From contig JAICYC010000017.1 in the NCBI GenBank assembly GCA_025934395.1, positions 1 to 48,937 on the forward strand: a stretch of 48,937 bases of DNA. The letters run 5' to 3'. A program made the translations under genes and the position numbers. The notes beneath the pieces are model-generated. The model saw only the letters and a program-made list of their open reading frames with translations. It did not search any database and was not told where the DNA came from. Below, piece after piece: positions 1 to 11,148 of this stretch. This stretch comes from Solirubrobacteraceae bacterium. Its GTDB lineage: Bacteria > Actinomycetota > Thermoleophilia > Solirubrobacterales > Solirubrobacteraceae. Each line of letters begins with the position of its first letter. Position 1 is the stretch's first letter.

Positions 1-2
1 CG

Positions 3-377
3 ACCGTCCCCAAGGTCACGGTGATCACGCGCAAGGCCTATGGCGCGGGCTACTACGTGATGAACGGGCGCGCCTATGAGCCGGACCTGATCGTCGCCTG
101 GCCGAGCGCGGAGATCAGCGTCATGGGGGCCGAGGGGGCCGTCGAGATCGTGATGCGCAAGCAGGTCGAAGAAGCCGAGGACCCCGACGCGAAGAAGGCC
201 GAGCTGATCGATGCCTACCGCAAGATCATCGACGTCTACATCGCCGCCGGCAACGACATGATCGACGATGTGATCGACCCGCGCGAGACGCGCGCGACGA
301 TCTGCCGCGCCCTGGAGATGGCCGCGGGCAAGAAGATCGAGCGGCCTCACAAGCGCCAGGGCGTGGTGCCGGTATGA
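3..377 (+). CDS. Acyl-CoA carboxylase carboxyltransferase (beta) subunit, C-terminal part
   Basis: Partial gene that enters from the left edge in frame 3. The readable 124 residues begin TVPKVTVITRKAYGAGYYVM and continue through a segment with AWPSAEISVMGAEGAVEIV. This is the conserved C-terminal carboxyltransferase half of propionyl-, acetyl- or methylcrotonyl-CoA carboxylase beta subunits, which move carboxyl from carboxybiotin to an acyl-CoA. The final segment (DVIDPRETRATICRALEM) is the usual family C-terminus, so only the front is missing. Substrate cannot be read from this fragment. It is followed closely by four genes on the same strand, suggesting one catabolic operon. Confidence 0.9.
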   Translation, partial: TVPKVTVITRKAYGAGYYVMNGRAYEPDLIVAWPSAEISVMGAEGAVEIVMRKQVEEAEDPDAKKAELIDAYRKIIDVYIAAGNDMIDDVIDPRETRATICRALEMAAGKKIERPHKRQGVVPV

Positions 378-390
378 GCGGGGCGGGCGC

Positions 391-864
391 GTGGTGAGCG
401 ATCTGGGCAGGCGCCTGGTCGGCCTGACCGACCGTTTCTATGACCGCGTGCGCGACCCCGCCGCCCAGCAGGCGGCGCACGGCGAGGCCGCCTCCGACTT
501 CTCCGCCCTGCGCGGCGCCAAGTACTGCGTGCTCGTGAGCTACAAGCGCTCGGGCGAGGCGGTGCCGACGCCGGTGTGGTTCGGGCTGGACGCGCAGGAA
601 AGGCTGTACGTGCGAACGGCCGCGGGCGCGGCGAAGGTGCGCCGCATCCGCGCCAACCCGCAGGTGCGCGTCGCGCCCGCCAACGCGCGCGGCAGGCCGA
701 CGGGTCCTCCGGCCGAGGGCACCGCGCACGTGCTCCAGAGCGAGGAAGAGCAGCGCGCAGAGGCCGCGCTACGGGCCAACTACGGGGTCGGGCGCACCCT
801 CTATGAGGGCATGTCGGGTCCGCTCGGTGTCGACGTCGTCTACTTGGAGGTGACGCCCGCATGA
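391..864 (+). CDS. PPOX-class (pyridoxamine 5'-phosphate oxidase-like / F420-dependent) split-barrel protein
   Basis: A 157-residue protein with the split-barrel flavin/F420-binding pattern: a strand with KYCVLVSYKRSGEAVPTPVW, then LYVRTAAGAAKVRRIRANPQ and VRVAP. Members bind FMN or deazaflavin F420 and reduce or oxidise small molecules; the substrate is not predictable. The GTG at 391 lies 13 nt after the upstream stop, and the stop overlaps the next start (ATGA at 861). This tight packing places it in the carboxylase-BKACE operon. About 30 residues precede the barrel. Confidence 0.75.
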   Translation: MVSDLGRRLVGLTDRFYDRVRDPAAQQAAHGEAASDFSALRGAKYCVLVSYKRSGEAVPTPVWFGLDAQERLYVRTAAGAAKVRRIRANPQVRVAPANARGRPTGPPAEGTAHVLQSEEEQRAEAALRANYGVGRTLYEGMSGPLGVDVVYLEVTPA

Positions 865-1738
865 GCGTCGAGGACCCGGTCGTGATCACCTGCTCGATCT
901 CGGGCGCGATCGCGAATCGCGAGCAGTGCCCGGCGATCCCCTACACACCGGAGGAGTACGGCGCCGAGGCGCGGCGGATCGTCGACGAGGGCGGCGTGAT
1001 GATCCACATCCATGCCCGCAAACCCGACGGCACGCCGAGCTACGAGGTGGAGGACTTCCAGGCGATCACCGACGCGATCCGCTCGGAGGTGGGCGACGCG
1101 GTGATCGTGAACTTCTCGACCGGCACGATCGGGGTGCCGGTTGCCAAGCGGATCGAGTACCTCCGCGCCTGTCGCCCGGAGGTCGCCGCGCTGAACATGG
1201 GCTCGATGAACTACGCCAAGTACTCGCGCTCGCGCAAGCAGTTCGTGTTCAACATGGTCTTCGCCAACCCGTTCGAGGAGATCATCGAGCTGCTGGAGGC
1301 GATGAACGAGCTCGGGATCAAACCCGAGCACGAGTGCTTCGACGTCGGCCACGTGGGCAGCCTCGCGCCGCTGATCGACATGGGCGTGCTGCACACGCCG
1401 CTGCACGTCGACTGCGTGATGGGCGTGATCGGGGGCATCCCGCCGACTGCGCGCAACCTGGCAGCGATGGTCGACAACCTCCCGGCCGGCTCCCATTGGG
1501 GCGTGATCGGGATCTCGCGCGACCAGTGGATGCTCGTCTCCGCGGCGCTCACGCTCGGCGGCTCGATCCGCGTGGGGCTGGAGGACAACCTCTACCTCCC
1601 CGACGGGCTGATGGCCTCCTCCAACGGCGAGCTGATCGCGAAGGCGCGCCAGATGGCCGAGGACATGGGCAGGCGTCCGGCGACCGTCGCGGAGGCCCGC
1701 ACGATGCTCGCGATCCCGCAGCGCGAGGCGAGCGTGGC

Positions 1739-1742
<4 letters not shown>
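861..1742 (+). CDS. Beta-keto acid cleavage enzyme (BKACE, DUF849 / 3-keto-5-aminohexanoate cleavage family)
   Basis: A 293-residue TIM-barrel enzyme. Residues 48-57 read IHIHARKPDG, giving the two zinc-binding histidines (H49, H51) of the Kce family; E241 in GLEDNLYLP is the likely third metal ligand. The family condenses a beta-keto acid with acetyl-CoA and cleaves it to acetoacetate and a new acyl-CoA. Specificity differs between subfamilies and cannot be fixed here. The gene overlaps both neighbours by 4 nt (ATGA junctions at 861 and 1739), so translation is probably coupled. With the carboxylase and the CoA racemase/transferase it suggests breakdown of an unusual branched or amino-substituted acid. 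Confidence 0.88.
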
Positions 1743-3007
<1,265 letters not shown>

Positions 3008-3027
3008 ATGAAGGGAGCGCGGGGCGC

Positions 3028-3783
3028 ATGAGCAGCACCCGCGTGCTCGCCGACCGCGGCGATCCTCGTCAGGCAAGGACAGGCGGGGAGCGCCCGCTGC
3101 TGAAGATGAGCGAGCTGTCCGAACGCTCGGGGGTGAGCCCCGGCACGATCCGCTACTACCTGCGCGAGGGCCTGCTCGGCGGTGGCGAGGACGTGGTCCG
3201 AACGAGCCGCAACATGGCGTACTACCCCGCCGAGTACGTCGCCCGGATCGCGCTGATCAAGCGCCTGCAGGAGGAGCGCTTCATGCCCCTGCGCGTGATC
3301 CGCGGGGCGCTCGAAGACGACCCGGACCGCGTTCAGGCGCTGATCGAGCTGGAGGACCGGATCCTCGAGCGCGCCCGCGCGAGCGTCGAGGCGGGCGGGC
3401 GCGTGTCACGGCGCGAGGTGGCAGACCGCTACGGCGTCCCGCGCAACGTGCTCGACCGGCTCGCCGAGATCGGCGTGCTCACCCCGAACCAGCGCGGCTA
3501 CGAGCGGGACGACGTGAAGATCATCGAGGCGATCGCGAGCTTCCGCGCGGGCGGGTACGAGGAGACGCTCGGCTTCACCGTGTACGACACGCTGCGCTAC
3601 CGCACCACGCTGCAGCCGCTCGTGGAAGAGGAGGTGGGGGCGCTGCTCGGCCGCCTCGCCGGCGAGGTCGATGTGGAGCGCGCGATGGAGATGGTCGCCG
3701 CAGGCGTGGAGCCGCTGCGCGAGCTGATCGGCGCGATGCACTCGAAGCTGCTGCTGGCCGAGCTGCGCCGCCACCGGGGCTGA
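3028..3783 (+). CDS. MerR-type transcriptional regulator with two HTH-like segments
   Basis: A 251-residue regulator. Residues about 27-95 hold a classical MerR winged helix (MSELSERSGVSPGTIRYYLR). A second segment around residues 125-175 (VSRREVADRYGVPRNVLDRL followed by AEIGVLTP) repeats the same helix-turn-helix and wing layout. The C-terminus is helical and lacks an obvious metal-binding cysteine set. ATG 3028 follows the racemase stop by 20 nt and is preceded by AAGGGAGCG, a fair ribosome-binding site. As last gene of the operon it probably regulates the upstream acyl-CoA genes; the ligand is unknown. Confidence 0.82.
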   Translation: MSSTRVLADRGDPRQARTGGERPLLKMSELSERSGVSPGTIRYYLREGLLGGGEDVVRTSRNMAYYPAEYVARIALIKRLQEERFMPLRVIRGALEDDPDRVQALIELEDRILERARASVEAGGRVSRREVADRYGVPRNVLDRLAEIGVLTPNQRGYERDDVKIIEAIASFRAGGYEETLGFTVYDTLRYRTTLQPLVEEEVGALLGRLAGEVDVERAMEMVAAGVEPLRELIGAMHSKLLLAELRRHRG

Positions 3784-3810
3784 CAGCGGGCAGGCAAGGC
3801 GACCGGCTCC

Positions 3811-3828
3811 CGGCGCCCTGCGGCGCCG
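3811..3828 (+). terminator. Hairpin after the MerR gene
   Basis: Seven-base-pair perfect stem CGGCGCC-CTGC-GGCGCCG, starting 27 nt after the MerR stop. There is no clear T tract, so termination efficiency is uncertain. Confidence 0.4.
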
Positions 3829-3956
3829 TGCTCTGTGGCGTCGTGCGCGGGGCGTTCACATTCATCCCTCACACATATGCCTAGAACGCCGTCGGGACGT
3901 TCGTGGCAGCCGATACACTCTCCGCCCAGTAGGTCCGAGGGGAGGCGTGTCGGCTG

Positions 3957-6900
3957 ATGTGTGGCGGGCGACAGAGCTTTACCAGGCAGTGCGCGGAACG
4001 AGCCCCGGCGGGCCATCTCCGTCGCGTCGCGCTTCTGGCGGGCCTCTCGCTCGCGGCGTGTCTCGCCTCGGCCCCCTCGGCGCTCGCCGGTGCGAACGAA
4101 CTGCACTCGTTCGACCGCACGATCACGAGCGCGGGGAGCAAATGCGCGTTCACCGAACCCGGCGCGGTAGCGATGAGCCGGACGGGCGAAACGTACGTGA
4201 TCGATCGTGCCACCGACCGGCTCGAGCGGTTCTCTGCCGAAGCGAGGTCCACGCGCGAAGCGGAATGCCTCACGAGCAAAAAACTCGGCGTGGCGGAAAC
4301 CTCCGAAGCGACGAACGAAGGCCTCGCGGTCGACAACTCGGGTACGGGCTTCTCCAACGGCGACGTGTGGGTCTGGGCTCCCGAAGAAAAAGCGCTCGAG
4401 CGGTTCGTGCCCGAAGCGGGAAAACTCACGCTCAGCGTCCACGGGAAGTTCAAAAAATTCAAAAACCTCGAAGGTGAAACCGTCGAATTCGAATCGGAAG
4501 TCTACGGTCTCGCCACCGATGCCTCGGGCGATCTGTGGATGTACACCAGCGAAGGCAGCATCTACGTGTTCAGCGGCCAGGAAGTGCCCCAGCTGATCGC
4601 CTTCTACGAAACCAACGTCGGCACGTGCGCGCCCGAGCCCGGGTTCGCTGTGGCGCCGCACGGCGAATTCCTGTACGTGGGCCGCGAACGCGAAAACGGC
4701 ATCGAAGAATGCGACTCCGAAGCACCGTCGCTCGTGCGCGTGAACGGGGAAGGCGCGCCCGTCGGGCCGAAGGGCGAAGAACTCACCTTCGCGTTCGAAA
4801 GCCAGCTCGACTGGGACGGGGTCGCGGGCGCCAGGGTCGATCCGAGCAGCGGCGACATCTACTTCGACAACGGCACCAGCGTCACCGAGTTCACCGGCGA
4901 AGGAGGCTTCGTACAGCGCTTCGCCCAATCCGGCGCGGGCGCGCTCAAACTCGGACAGGGGCTCGGCGTCGATTCCGTCAACGGCGAGATCGCCGCCGCC
5001 GACGACGACGCGGAATTCAACGGGATCGTCAACCTCTACAAGGAGCAGACCCAGACCGACTCTCCCGCCAGCCCCACCCCGGGCCACGAACTGGCAGACG
5101 GGCGCCGGTGGGAACAGGTCTCCCCCGAGAACAAGCTCGGCGCGCAGATCTACCCGATCAGCCGCGACGACGGCATCGTGCAGGCGTCCGCCGACGGCAA
5201 CGCGATCACCTACACGTCCGCCGCTCCGCTGGTGGAAGACACGCCCGAGACGCAGAGCCCCGGACCCAACCAGGTGATGTCGCGGCTGTCGGCCACCGGC
5301 TGGCAGACGGAAAGCGTGGCGGTGCCGCGCAACGTCGCCGAAGGGGAACCCGAACATCCAACGGGCGTCCCCGTCGAATCCGGCAACGAATACCGCGTGT
5401 TCACGGAAGACCTGTCGACCGCGTACCTGCAGACCAACGGGTTCGCGGCTCACCAGTTCGAACCCAAACTCACCTCCGAAGCGACCGAAACGACGCTGTA
5501 CAGGACCAGCCTCGCACCGCCGCGCGCGGGTTGTGAGGCGCCGCCTTCCACCTGCTACAAGGCCCTCGTCTACCCGCATTCCGAAGGCGGCGAAGCGATC
5601 GACGCCGGGCCGTTCGGGGGCAAGCTCTGGTTCTACGCGACCACTCCCGACGGCCGCTACGCCGTCTTCCGCTCGGAAGTGAAGCTCACCGCGGCCGCCA
5701 GCAGTGAAGACGGGCTGTACGAGTGGTCCGAAGAAGGCGGCCTGAAGTACGTGAGCGCGCTTCCCGAAGGCGAACCATCACCGTTCGGCGAAGGCGAAGG
5801 CGAACCGTCGCTGGGCGCCCCCGGCGAGCGCCAGGGCAGCACGATGCGCGATGCGATCTCCACGAACGGCCAGCTGCTCGCGTGGTCCCTCGCCGGCTCC
5901 GAGGAATCCTCGGGTGCCCTGTACGTGACCGATACCGCGCTCGGCCAGACCGTGCGGGTCGATGCGCAGCACGGTGTGGCGCCGCTGGAAGAAGCACTGC
6001 CCGAGGCGAGGTTCCAGGCTGCAAGTGCCGACGGCCGGCACATCTTCTTCACCGACGCGATCCCGCTGACCGCGGACGCCACCACGCTCGGCATCGCCAC
6101 CACCGAACTCGTCGACGCCGAAAGCCTCGGTGACCTGTACGAGTGCGACGTGATCCAGAGCGCAGGGCACCTGTCGTGTGAACTGCACGATCTCACAGCC
6201 CAGACGCAGGGGGAATGGGCCGGAGTCCAGGGCGTCATCGGCGCAAACGAAGCGGGGACGATGGTCTACTTCGTGGCCAACGGCTCGCTCGCGAAACAGG
6301 GCGGTCACGGCGACTGCGCCGCAGTGGACGTGACCACCAAAGAATCCGGCGAGCTCGAAGAAGCCGACGGGAAACGCGCGACCACCTACTGCAACCTGTA
6401 CGTGGCCCGTTTCAACGGGTCGTCCTGGGCGCCCGAGGCGATCGCGACGCTCTCCGGGCAGGACCGCTGGGACTGGTGGGCGGAAGTCACCTACGCGCTC
6501 GGCAAAATGACCGCGCACGTGTCGGCGGACGGGCGCTACCTGGCGTTCATGTCCGACCGGTCGCTCACCGGCTACGACAACGTGGACGTAAACGAAGAAG
6601 GCGGGCGCCACGCCGACGAGGAGGTCTTCCGCTTCGACGCGCAGGCCAACCGCCTCACGTGCGTCTCGTGCAACGCGACGGGTGCGAGGCCGAAAGGCGC
6701 CCTCGACCCGCTGCTCGGCGCCTTCAAGAACGGCTACGCGCCGTTCATCGACTACCCGCTGACCTGGAGCGGTCGCTGGCTCGCCGCGAGCATCCCGGGA
6801 TGGACGGTGAGCGACCGCAACACCTCCGTGCACCAACCGCGCGTGCTGTCCGGCGGCGTCGGCGACGACGGCCGGATGTTCTTCAACGCCGCCGACAACC

Positions 6901-7481
6901 TCGTCCCGGCAGACGAAAACGGCTACACGGACGTGTACGAGTACGAGCCGTACGGGGTCGGGTCGTGCGCGAGCGCCAACGGCTGCGTGTCGCTGCTCTC
7001 GTCGGGGTCGGCGCCCCAGGAAGCCGCCTTCCTCGACGCGAGCGAAAACGGCGACAACGTGTTCCTGCTCACCAACGCCCCGCTGGCCGCCGGCGACGGC
7101 GACGACGTCTCCGACGTCTACGACGTGCACGCGTGCAGCGAAAGCTCGCCGTGCGCCGCGGGTGCGCCTGCGCCACACGTGCCGTGCCAGGACGAAGGAT
7201 GCAGGCCGCCCGCCGCGACGATGCCGGCGCCGCCGAGCGCCCCGCCGTCCACCGCCCCGGGCCCTGGCAACTCGCCGCGCACGATCGTGATCCCGCCCCC
7301 GAAACCTCCGGCGGAAGGCAACAACAGGAGGCTGCTCGAAAAAGCGCTCAAGGCCTGCCGCAGGGCGCACAGGCGCAAGCGGCCGCGGAAGGCGTGTGAA
7401 CGCAAGGCGCACAAGCGCTACCCCGCGGTCGCCGCGCGCAGCCTGCTCGAGCCCGGGCACGGAAGGCGGCACATCCGATGA
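3957..7481 (+). CDS. Giant exported NHL/PD40-type beta-propeller protein (A1)
   Basis: A 1174-residue exported protein. Residues 1-44 form a signal peptide (hydrophobic LLAGLSLAACLASAPSALA, predicted cleavage after SALA). Residues about 45-370 have NHL-like strands (PGAVAMSRTGETYVIDRATD). From about 380 (WEQVSPENKLGAQIYPIS) to about 1060 there are TolB/PD40-like segments such as SADGRYLAFMSDRSLTGYDN. A proline-rich linker (about 1090-1122) leads to a basic tail with two cysteines (ALKACRRAH, KACERKAHKRY). The start is the ATG 12 nt after GAGGGGAGG. It is paralogous along its length to the protein at 19899-23321 and overlaps the B1 gene by ATGA. Glutamate is mostly GAA, unlike flanking metabolic genes. 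Function unknown; a surface or matrix role is inferred. Confidence 0.85.
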   Translation: MCGGRQSFTRQCAERAPAGHLRRVALLAGLSLAACLASAPSALAGANELHSFDRTITSAGSKCAFTEPGAVAMSRTGETYVIDRATDRLERFSAEARSTREAECLTSKKLGVAETSEATNEGLAVDNSGTGFSNGDVWVWAPEEKALERFVPEAGKLTLSVHGKFKKFKNLEGETVEFESEVYGLATDASGDLWMYTSEGSIYVFSGQEVPQLIAFYETNVGTCAPEPGFAVAPHGEFLYVGRERENGIEECDSEAPSLVRVNGEGAPVGPKGEELTFAFESQLDWDGVAGARVDPSSGDIYFDNGTSVTEFTGEGGFVQRFAQSGAGALKLGQGLGVDSVNGEIAAADDDAEFNGIVNLYKEQTQTDSPASPTPGHELADGRRWEQVSPENKLGAQIYPISRDDGIVQASADGNAITYTSAAPLVEDTPETQSPGPNQVMSRLSATGWQTESVAVPRNVAEGEPEHPTGVPVESGNEYRVFTEDLSTAYLQTNGFAAHQFEPKLTSEATETTLYRTSLAPPRAGCEAPPSTCYKALVYPHSEGGEAIDAGPFGGKLWFYATTPDGRYAVFRSEVKLTAAASSEDGLYEWSEEGGLKYVSALPEGEPSPFGEGEGEPSLGAPGERQGSTMRDAISTNGQLLAWSLAGSEESSGALYVTDTALGQTVRVDAQHGVAPLEEALPEARFQAASADGRHIFFTDAIPLTADATTLGIATTELVDAESLGDLYECDVIQSAGHLSCELHDLTAQTQGEWAGVQGVIGANEAGTMVYFVANGSLAKQGGHGDCAAVDVTTKESGELEEADGKRATTYCNLYVARFNGSSWAPEAIATLSGQDRWDWWAEVTYALGKMTAHVSADGRYLAFMSDRSLTGYDNVDVNEEGGRHADEEVFRFDAQANRLTCVSCNATGARPKGALDPLLGAFKNGYAPFIDYPLTWSGRWLAASIPGWTVSDRNTSVHQPRVLSGGVGDDGRMFFNAADNLVPADENGYTDVYEYEPYGVGSCASANGCVSLLSSGSAPQEAAFLDASENGDNVFLLTNAPLAAGDGDDVSDVYDVHACSESSPCAAGAPAPHVPCQDEGCRPPAATMPAPPSAPPSTAPGPGNSPRTIVIPPPKPPAEGNNRRLLEKALKACRRAHRRKRPRKACERKAHKRYPAVAARSLLEPGHGRRHIR

Positions 7482-10400
7482 GCCCCCGGTGGCCAACGGT
7501 GTGCGGACGGGGCGCGGTGCTCGCGGTGCTCGCCTCGTGCGTGCTCCTCGCGCTCAGCCCGTCGGCGTTCGCGACCGAACCGGCTGCGTGGTGGCACCTG
7601 TCGGCGGGGACCGTCCCCGCGAACCTCGCGCCCGGCCACGAAGGCACGATCACGCTGCGCGCGCTCAACCTCGGGGACGGCCCGATCACGGCCAACGGCT
7701 CCGAGCCGGTGACGATCAGGGACGTGCTGCCGCCGGGCGTGAGCGTGACGGGGCTCTCACCGGGCATCTGCGGCGGCTCGGCGAAATCGAGCATCTGCGC
7801 CCGGAAATTCCCCAACTCCGCGCCGGTGATCAATCCCGAAGACGAATGCAGCACCGCCGAAGCCGGCGGCCACGAGGAAGTGACGTGCAGGTTCGCCGAA
7901 GAGCTCGATCCGTTCGAACTGTGGGAGATCGCGATCAACGTGGGCGTGTCGGGAGCGATCCCGTCCGGCACGAAGCTCGCCAACACGATGGTCGTCGAAG
8001 GCGGCGCCGGACCGGGGGGTGCCCCGATGCCCGAAGCCGACATCGAACGCCCGCTCAACGTCACCACCGAACCGGTCAGGTTCGGGCTCGACGACTTCGA
8101 GGTAGCCGCTGAAAACGAACACGGTGAACCTGAAACCACAGCCGGCGCGCATCCGTTCCAGCTCACCACCACGATCGCGCTGCACCGCATCTACGAAAAA
8201 TTCCTCGAAGGGCGGTTCCCCGAGCCGGGCGTGCCGCACCTGATCCGCAACGTGCGGGTGCACCTGCCGCCCGGTCTCGTCGGCAACCCTCAGGCGGTGG
8301 ACCAGTGCGGCGAACTCCAGTTCGAGACGATCGAACCCAACGGCATCGCCAACCAATGTCCCGACAGGACCGTGGTCGGCGCGGCGATCGTGGACGTCAA
8401 CGAACCGCTCAGCGTCCACCGCGTGATCGAGGCCGTCCCGATCTTCAACCTCAAACCCGCGCCCGGCGAGCCGGCACGCTTCGGCTTCACGGTCGTCAAA
8501 GTCCCGATCACGCTCGACACCGCCGTCGACGGCGGCGACTACCGGGTGCTCGTCAAGGTCAGCAACGCCTCGCAGGCGGCGGCGCTGCTCAGCAGCACCG
8601 TCACGATCTGGGGCGTCCCGGGGTCGCCGGTCCACAACGCCTCGCGCGGGTGGGACTGCCTGGCGCGCGGCGCCGGCTTCCAGGGCGCGGTCCCGTGCAC
8701 CGCCACCGGGCAGGGAGAAACCGCGTTCCTGTCGTTGCCGGGCGCCTGCACCGAAGCGGAGCCCACGCTCGTGGAAGCCGACTCGTGGGCGCCCTTCGAA
8801 CCCTACGTCTCGGGCCAGTCCCTGCTCCCGCAGCTCGGCGGCTGCGCATCGCTCGACTTCCGGCCGGCGCTGAAGATCCAGCCGACCGAAGCCGAACAGG
8901 AGCCCGTTCCGGAAGCCCCGGCGAGCACGCCCACGGGCCTCGACGTGAAGCTCTCGGTGCCCCAGACCGGGCTCGTCACCGTGGGCGATCGCGCGGAGGC
9001 CGATCTGCGCGACACGGTCGTGAAGCTGCCCGCAGGGATGCAGCTGAGCCCCTCCGCCGCCGACGGCCTGCAGTCCTGCTCGGAGAGCGCGGCCGGCTAC
9101 GAAGGCACGAACCCCGTCACCGGCACCGCGGAATTCCGCACCGAACAGGCCAAGCCGGAAACCGAAGACGAACACGCCGCCCGGGAAGCCGCGGGCGAAC
9201 TGTGCCCGAAGGCCTCCAAAGTGGGGACCGTGAGCGTGACCACGCCGCTGCTCAAGCACAAGCTCGAAGGCGACGTGTTCCTCGCTGCGCAAGAGGCCAA
9301 CCCGTTCAACTCGTTCTTCGCCCTGTACGTGGTCGTGGCTGACCCCGGGACCCCTGAGAACCCCGGTACCGGGGTGGACGTGAAGCTCGCCGGCAAGGTC
9401 GAAGTCGATCCCGAAACCGGGCAGGTCACCTCGACCTTCGAAAACGCTCCGCAGCTGCCGTTCGAACAGTTCGAGCTGAAGCTCACCGCGGGCCCGCGGG
9501 CCTCGCTGGCCACGCCGCGCGAATGCGGCATCGCCACGAGCAGCGCGACCCTCACCCCGTGGTCGGGGACCGCCCCGGTCGCGAGTTTCGGGTCGCCGAG
9601 CGACCTCCAGTTCACGGTGGGCACCGGTCCGGAAGGCTCACCGTGCCCCGCGCCCGGCCAGCTGCCGTTCGCCCCGCGGATCGTGGCGGGCGCGGCCAGC
9701 ACCCAGGCGGGCGCGTACACCCCGTTCGACCTGACGCTCGAACGCGACGGCTCGGGCCAGCAGGTCAACGGCTTGACGGTGGCGCTCCCGCCGGGGCTCG
9801 CCGCGACGATCGCGAACGTGTCCCGCTGCCCCGAACCGCAGGCCGGCGAGGGAACGTGCGGGCCCGAAAGCCAGATCGGGACCGCCGACGCCACCGTGGG
9901 TCTGGGCAGCGATCCCTACACCGTCACCGGCGGGCGGGTGTACCTCACCGGCCCCTATCAGCCTCCGGGCGGCCCGCTCGCGCCGTTCGGCCTGTCCGTC
10001 GTGCTGCCGACGCGCGCCGGCGGCACACCCGAACTCCCGGTGTTCGACTTCGGCAACGTGGTCACGCGCGCGGCGATCTACGTCGATCCCACGACCGCCG
10101 CGGTCTCGATCAAGAGCGCGCTCCCGCTGATGGTCCATACGATCGCCGACCCCCACACCGGCATCCCGGCCTCGCCCGGAGTGCCCGTGCAGCTGCGCCG
10201 GGTGGACGTGCACGTCGAAAGGCCCGGCAACGCGCCGTTCCAGTTCAACCCCACCAACTGCGAGCCGATGCAGGTCGGTGCGACCGTCACCGGCGACCAG
10301 GGGGCGAGCGCGTCGCTGACGCAGCCCTTCCAGGTGCACGGCTGCCAAGCGCTGGGCTTCTCGCCGGTGTTCGAAGCGGAAACCGAATCGCACTGGACGA

Positions 10401-11134
10401 AAGTGGAAGGCACGGGGCTGAAGGTGACGGTCCACGCCACGGCGGGGCAAGCGAACATCCACACCACGAAGATCGTCTTCCCCGCGCAGCTCCCCTCCCG
10501 CCTGACAACGATCCAGAAAGCCTGTCCCGAAGCCGTGTTCGCAGCCAATCCCGCCACCTGCCCGGAAGGCTCGGTGATCGGTCATGCAAGAGCGCTCACG
10601 CCGGTCCTCAACAACCCGCTGGACGGTCCCGCCTACCTCGTCTCGCACGGTGGCGCGGCGTTCCCGGATGCCGAGTTCGTGCTCCAGGGCGAAGGGATCA
10701 CGCTCGTGCTGGACGGCAAGACCAACATCCACAACGGGATCACCAGCTCGACCTTCGAAACGGTCCCCGACGCCCCGGTGAGCACCTTCGAAGTCGTGCT
10801 CCCGCGCGGCCCGCACTCGGCGTTCACCGGCTACGGCGATCTGTGCAAGGCGACGAAGACCGTAACGGTCGTGCAGACCGTGAAGAAGAAGGTCGGCAAG
10901 CACTTCAAGAAGGTCAAACGGCGCGTCACGAAGACCGTCTCGGAAGCGCTCGTGCTCCCCACCACGGTGGGTGCCCAGAACGGCACCACGCTGAAGGAGA
11001 CGCTGCCGCTGGTGGTGTCGGGCTGCAAGAAGGCGCCGGGAGGCAAGAAGCGCAAGGCCAAGGCAAGTCCCAAGCACTCCAAGAAGGCGAGCAGGGGTCA
11101 CGCCCACGGGTCCCGGCGGCGGGCTCGGCACTAG
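7478..11134 (+). CDS. Giant exported repeat protein (B1), DUF11-like N-terminus and four repeats
   Basis: A 1218-residue exported protein whose ATG overlaps the A1 stop. The signal peptide ends near residue 32 (SPSAFA). A DUF11-like beta domain follows (WWHLSAGTVPANLAPGHEG). Then four related repeats start near residues 257, 512, 765 and 997. Each opens with a beta strand and LPxG or a variant (NVRVHLPPGLVGNP, VVKLPAGMQLSP, VALPPGLAATIA, IVFPAQLPSRLT), followed by paired cysteines and an S-x-[VI]-G motif. The end is lysine/arginine-rich after a cysteine (CKKAPGGKKRKAK). It is paralogous to 23318-26998. The four-repeat count is my own reading; no enzymatic motif is visible. Confidence 0.83.
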   Translation: MSPRWPTVCGRGAVLAVLASCVLLALSPSAFATEPAAWWHLSAGTVPANLAPGHEGTITLRALNLGDGPITANGSEPVTIRDVLPPGVSVTGLSPGICGGSAKSSICARKFPNSAPVINPEDECSTAEAGGHEEVTCRFAEELDPFELWEIAINVGVSGAIPSGTKLANTMVVEGGAGPGGAPMPEADIERPLNVTTEPVRFGLDDFEVAAENEHGEPETTAGAHPFQLTTTIALHRIYEKFLEGRFPEPGVPHLIRNVRVHLPPGLVGNPQAVDQCGELQFETIEPNGIANQCPDRTVVGAAIVDVNEPLSVHRVIEAVPIFNLKPAPGEPARFGFTVVKVPITLDTAVDGGDYRVLVKVSNASQAAALLSSTVTIWGVPGSPVHNASRGWDCLARGAGFQGAVPCTATGQGETAFLSLPGACTEAEPTLVEADSWAPFEPYVSGQSLLPQLGGCASLDFRPALKIQPTEAEQEPVPEAPASTPTGLDVKLSVPQTGLVTVGDRAEADLRDTVVKLPAGMQLSPSAADGLQSCSESAAGYEGTNPVTGTAEFRTEQAKPETEDEHAAREAAGELCPKASKVGTVSVTTPLLKHKLEGDVFLAAQEANPFNSFFALYVVVADPGTPENPGTGVDVKLAGKVEVDPETGQVTSTFENAPQLPFEQFELKLTAGPRASLATPRECGIATSSATLTPWSGTAPVASFGSPSDLQFTVGTGPEGSPCPAPGQLPFAPRIVAGAASTQAGAYTPFDLTLERDGSGQQVNGLTVALPPGLAATIANVSRCPEPQAGEGTCGPESQIGTADATVGLGSDPYTVTGGRVYLTGPYQPPGGPLAPFGLSVVLPTRAGGTPELPVFDFGNVVTRAAIYVDPTTAAVSIKSALPLMVHTIADPHTGIPASPGVPVQLRRVDVHVERPGNAPFQFNPTNCEPMQVGATVTGDQGASASLTQPFQVHGCQALGFSPVFEAETESHWTKVEGTGLKVTVHATAGQANIHTTKIVFPAQLPSRLTTIQKACPEAVFAANPATCPEGSVIGHARALTPVLNNPLDGPAYLVSHGGAAFPDAEFVLQGEGITLVLDGKTNIHNGITSSTFETVPDAPVSTFEVVLPRGPHSAFTGYGDLCKATKTVTVVQTVKKKVGKHFKKVKRRVTKTVSEALVLPTTVGAQNGTTLKETLPLVVSGCKKAPGGKKRKAKASPKHSKKASRGHAHGSRRRARH

Positions 11135-11148
11135 CCCCGCGCCGCGCC

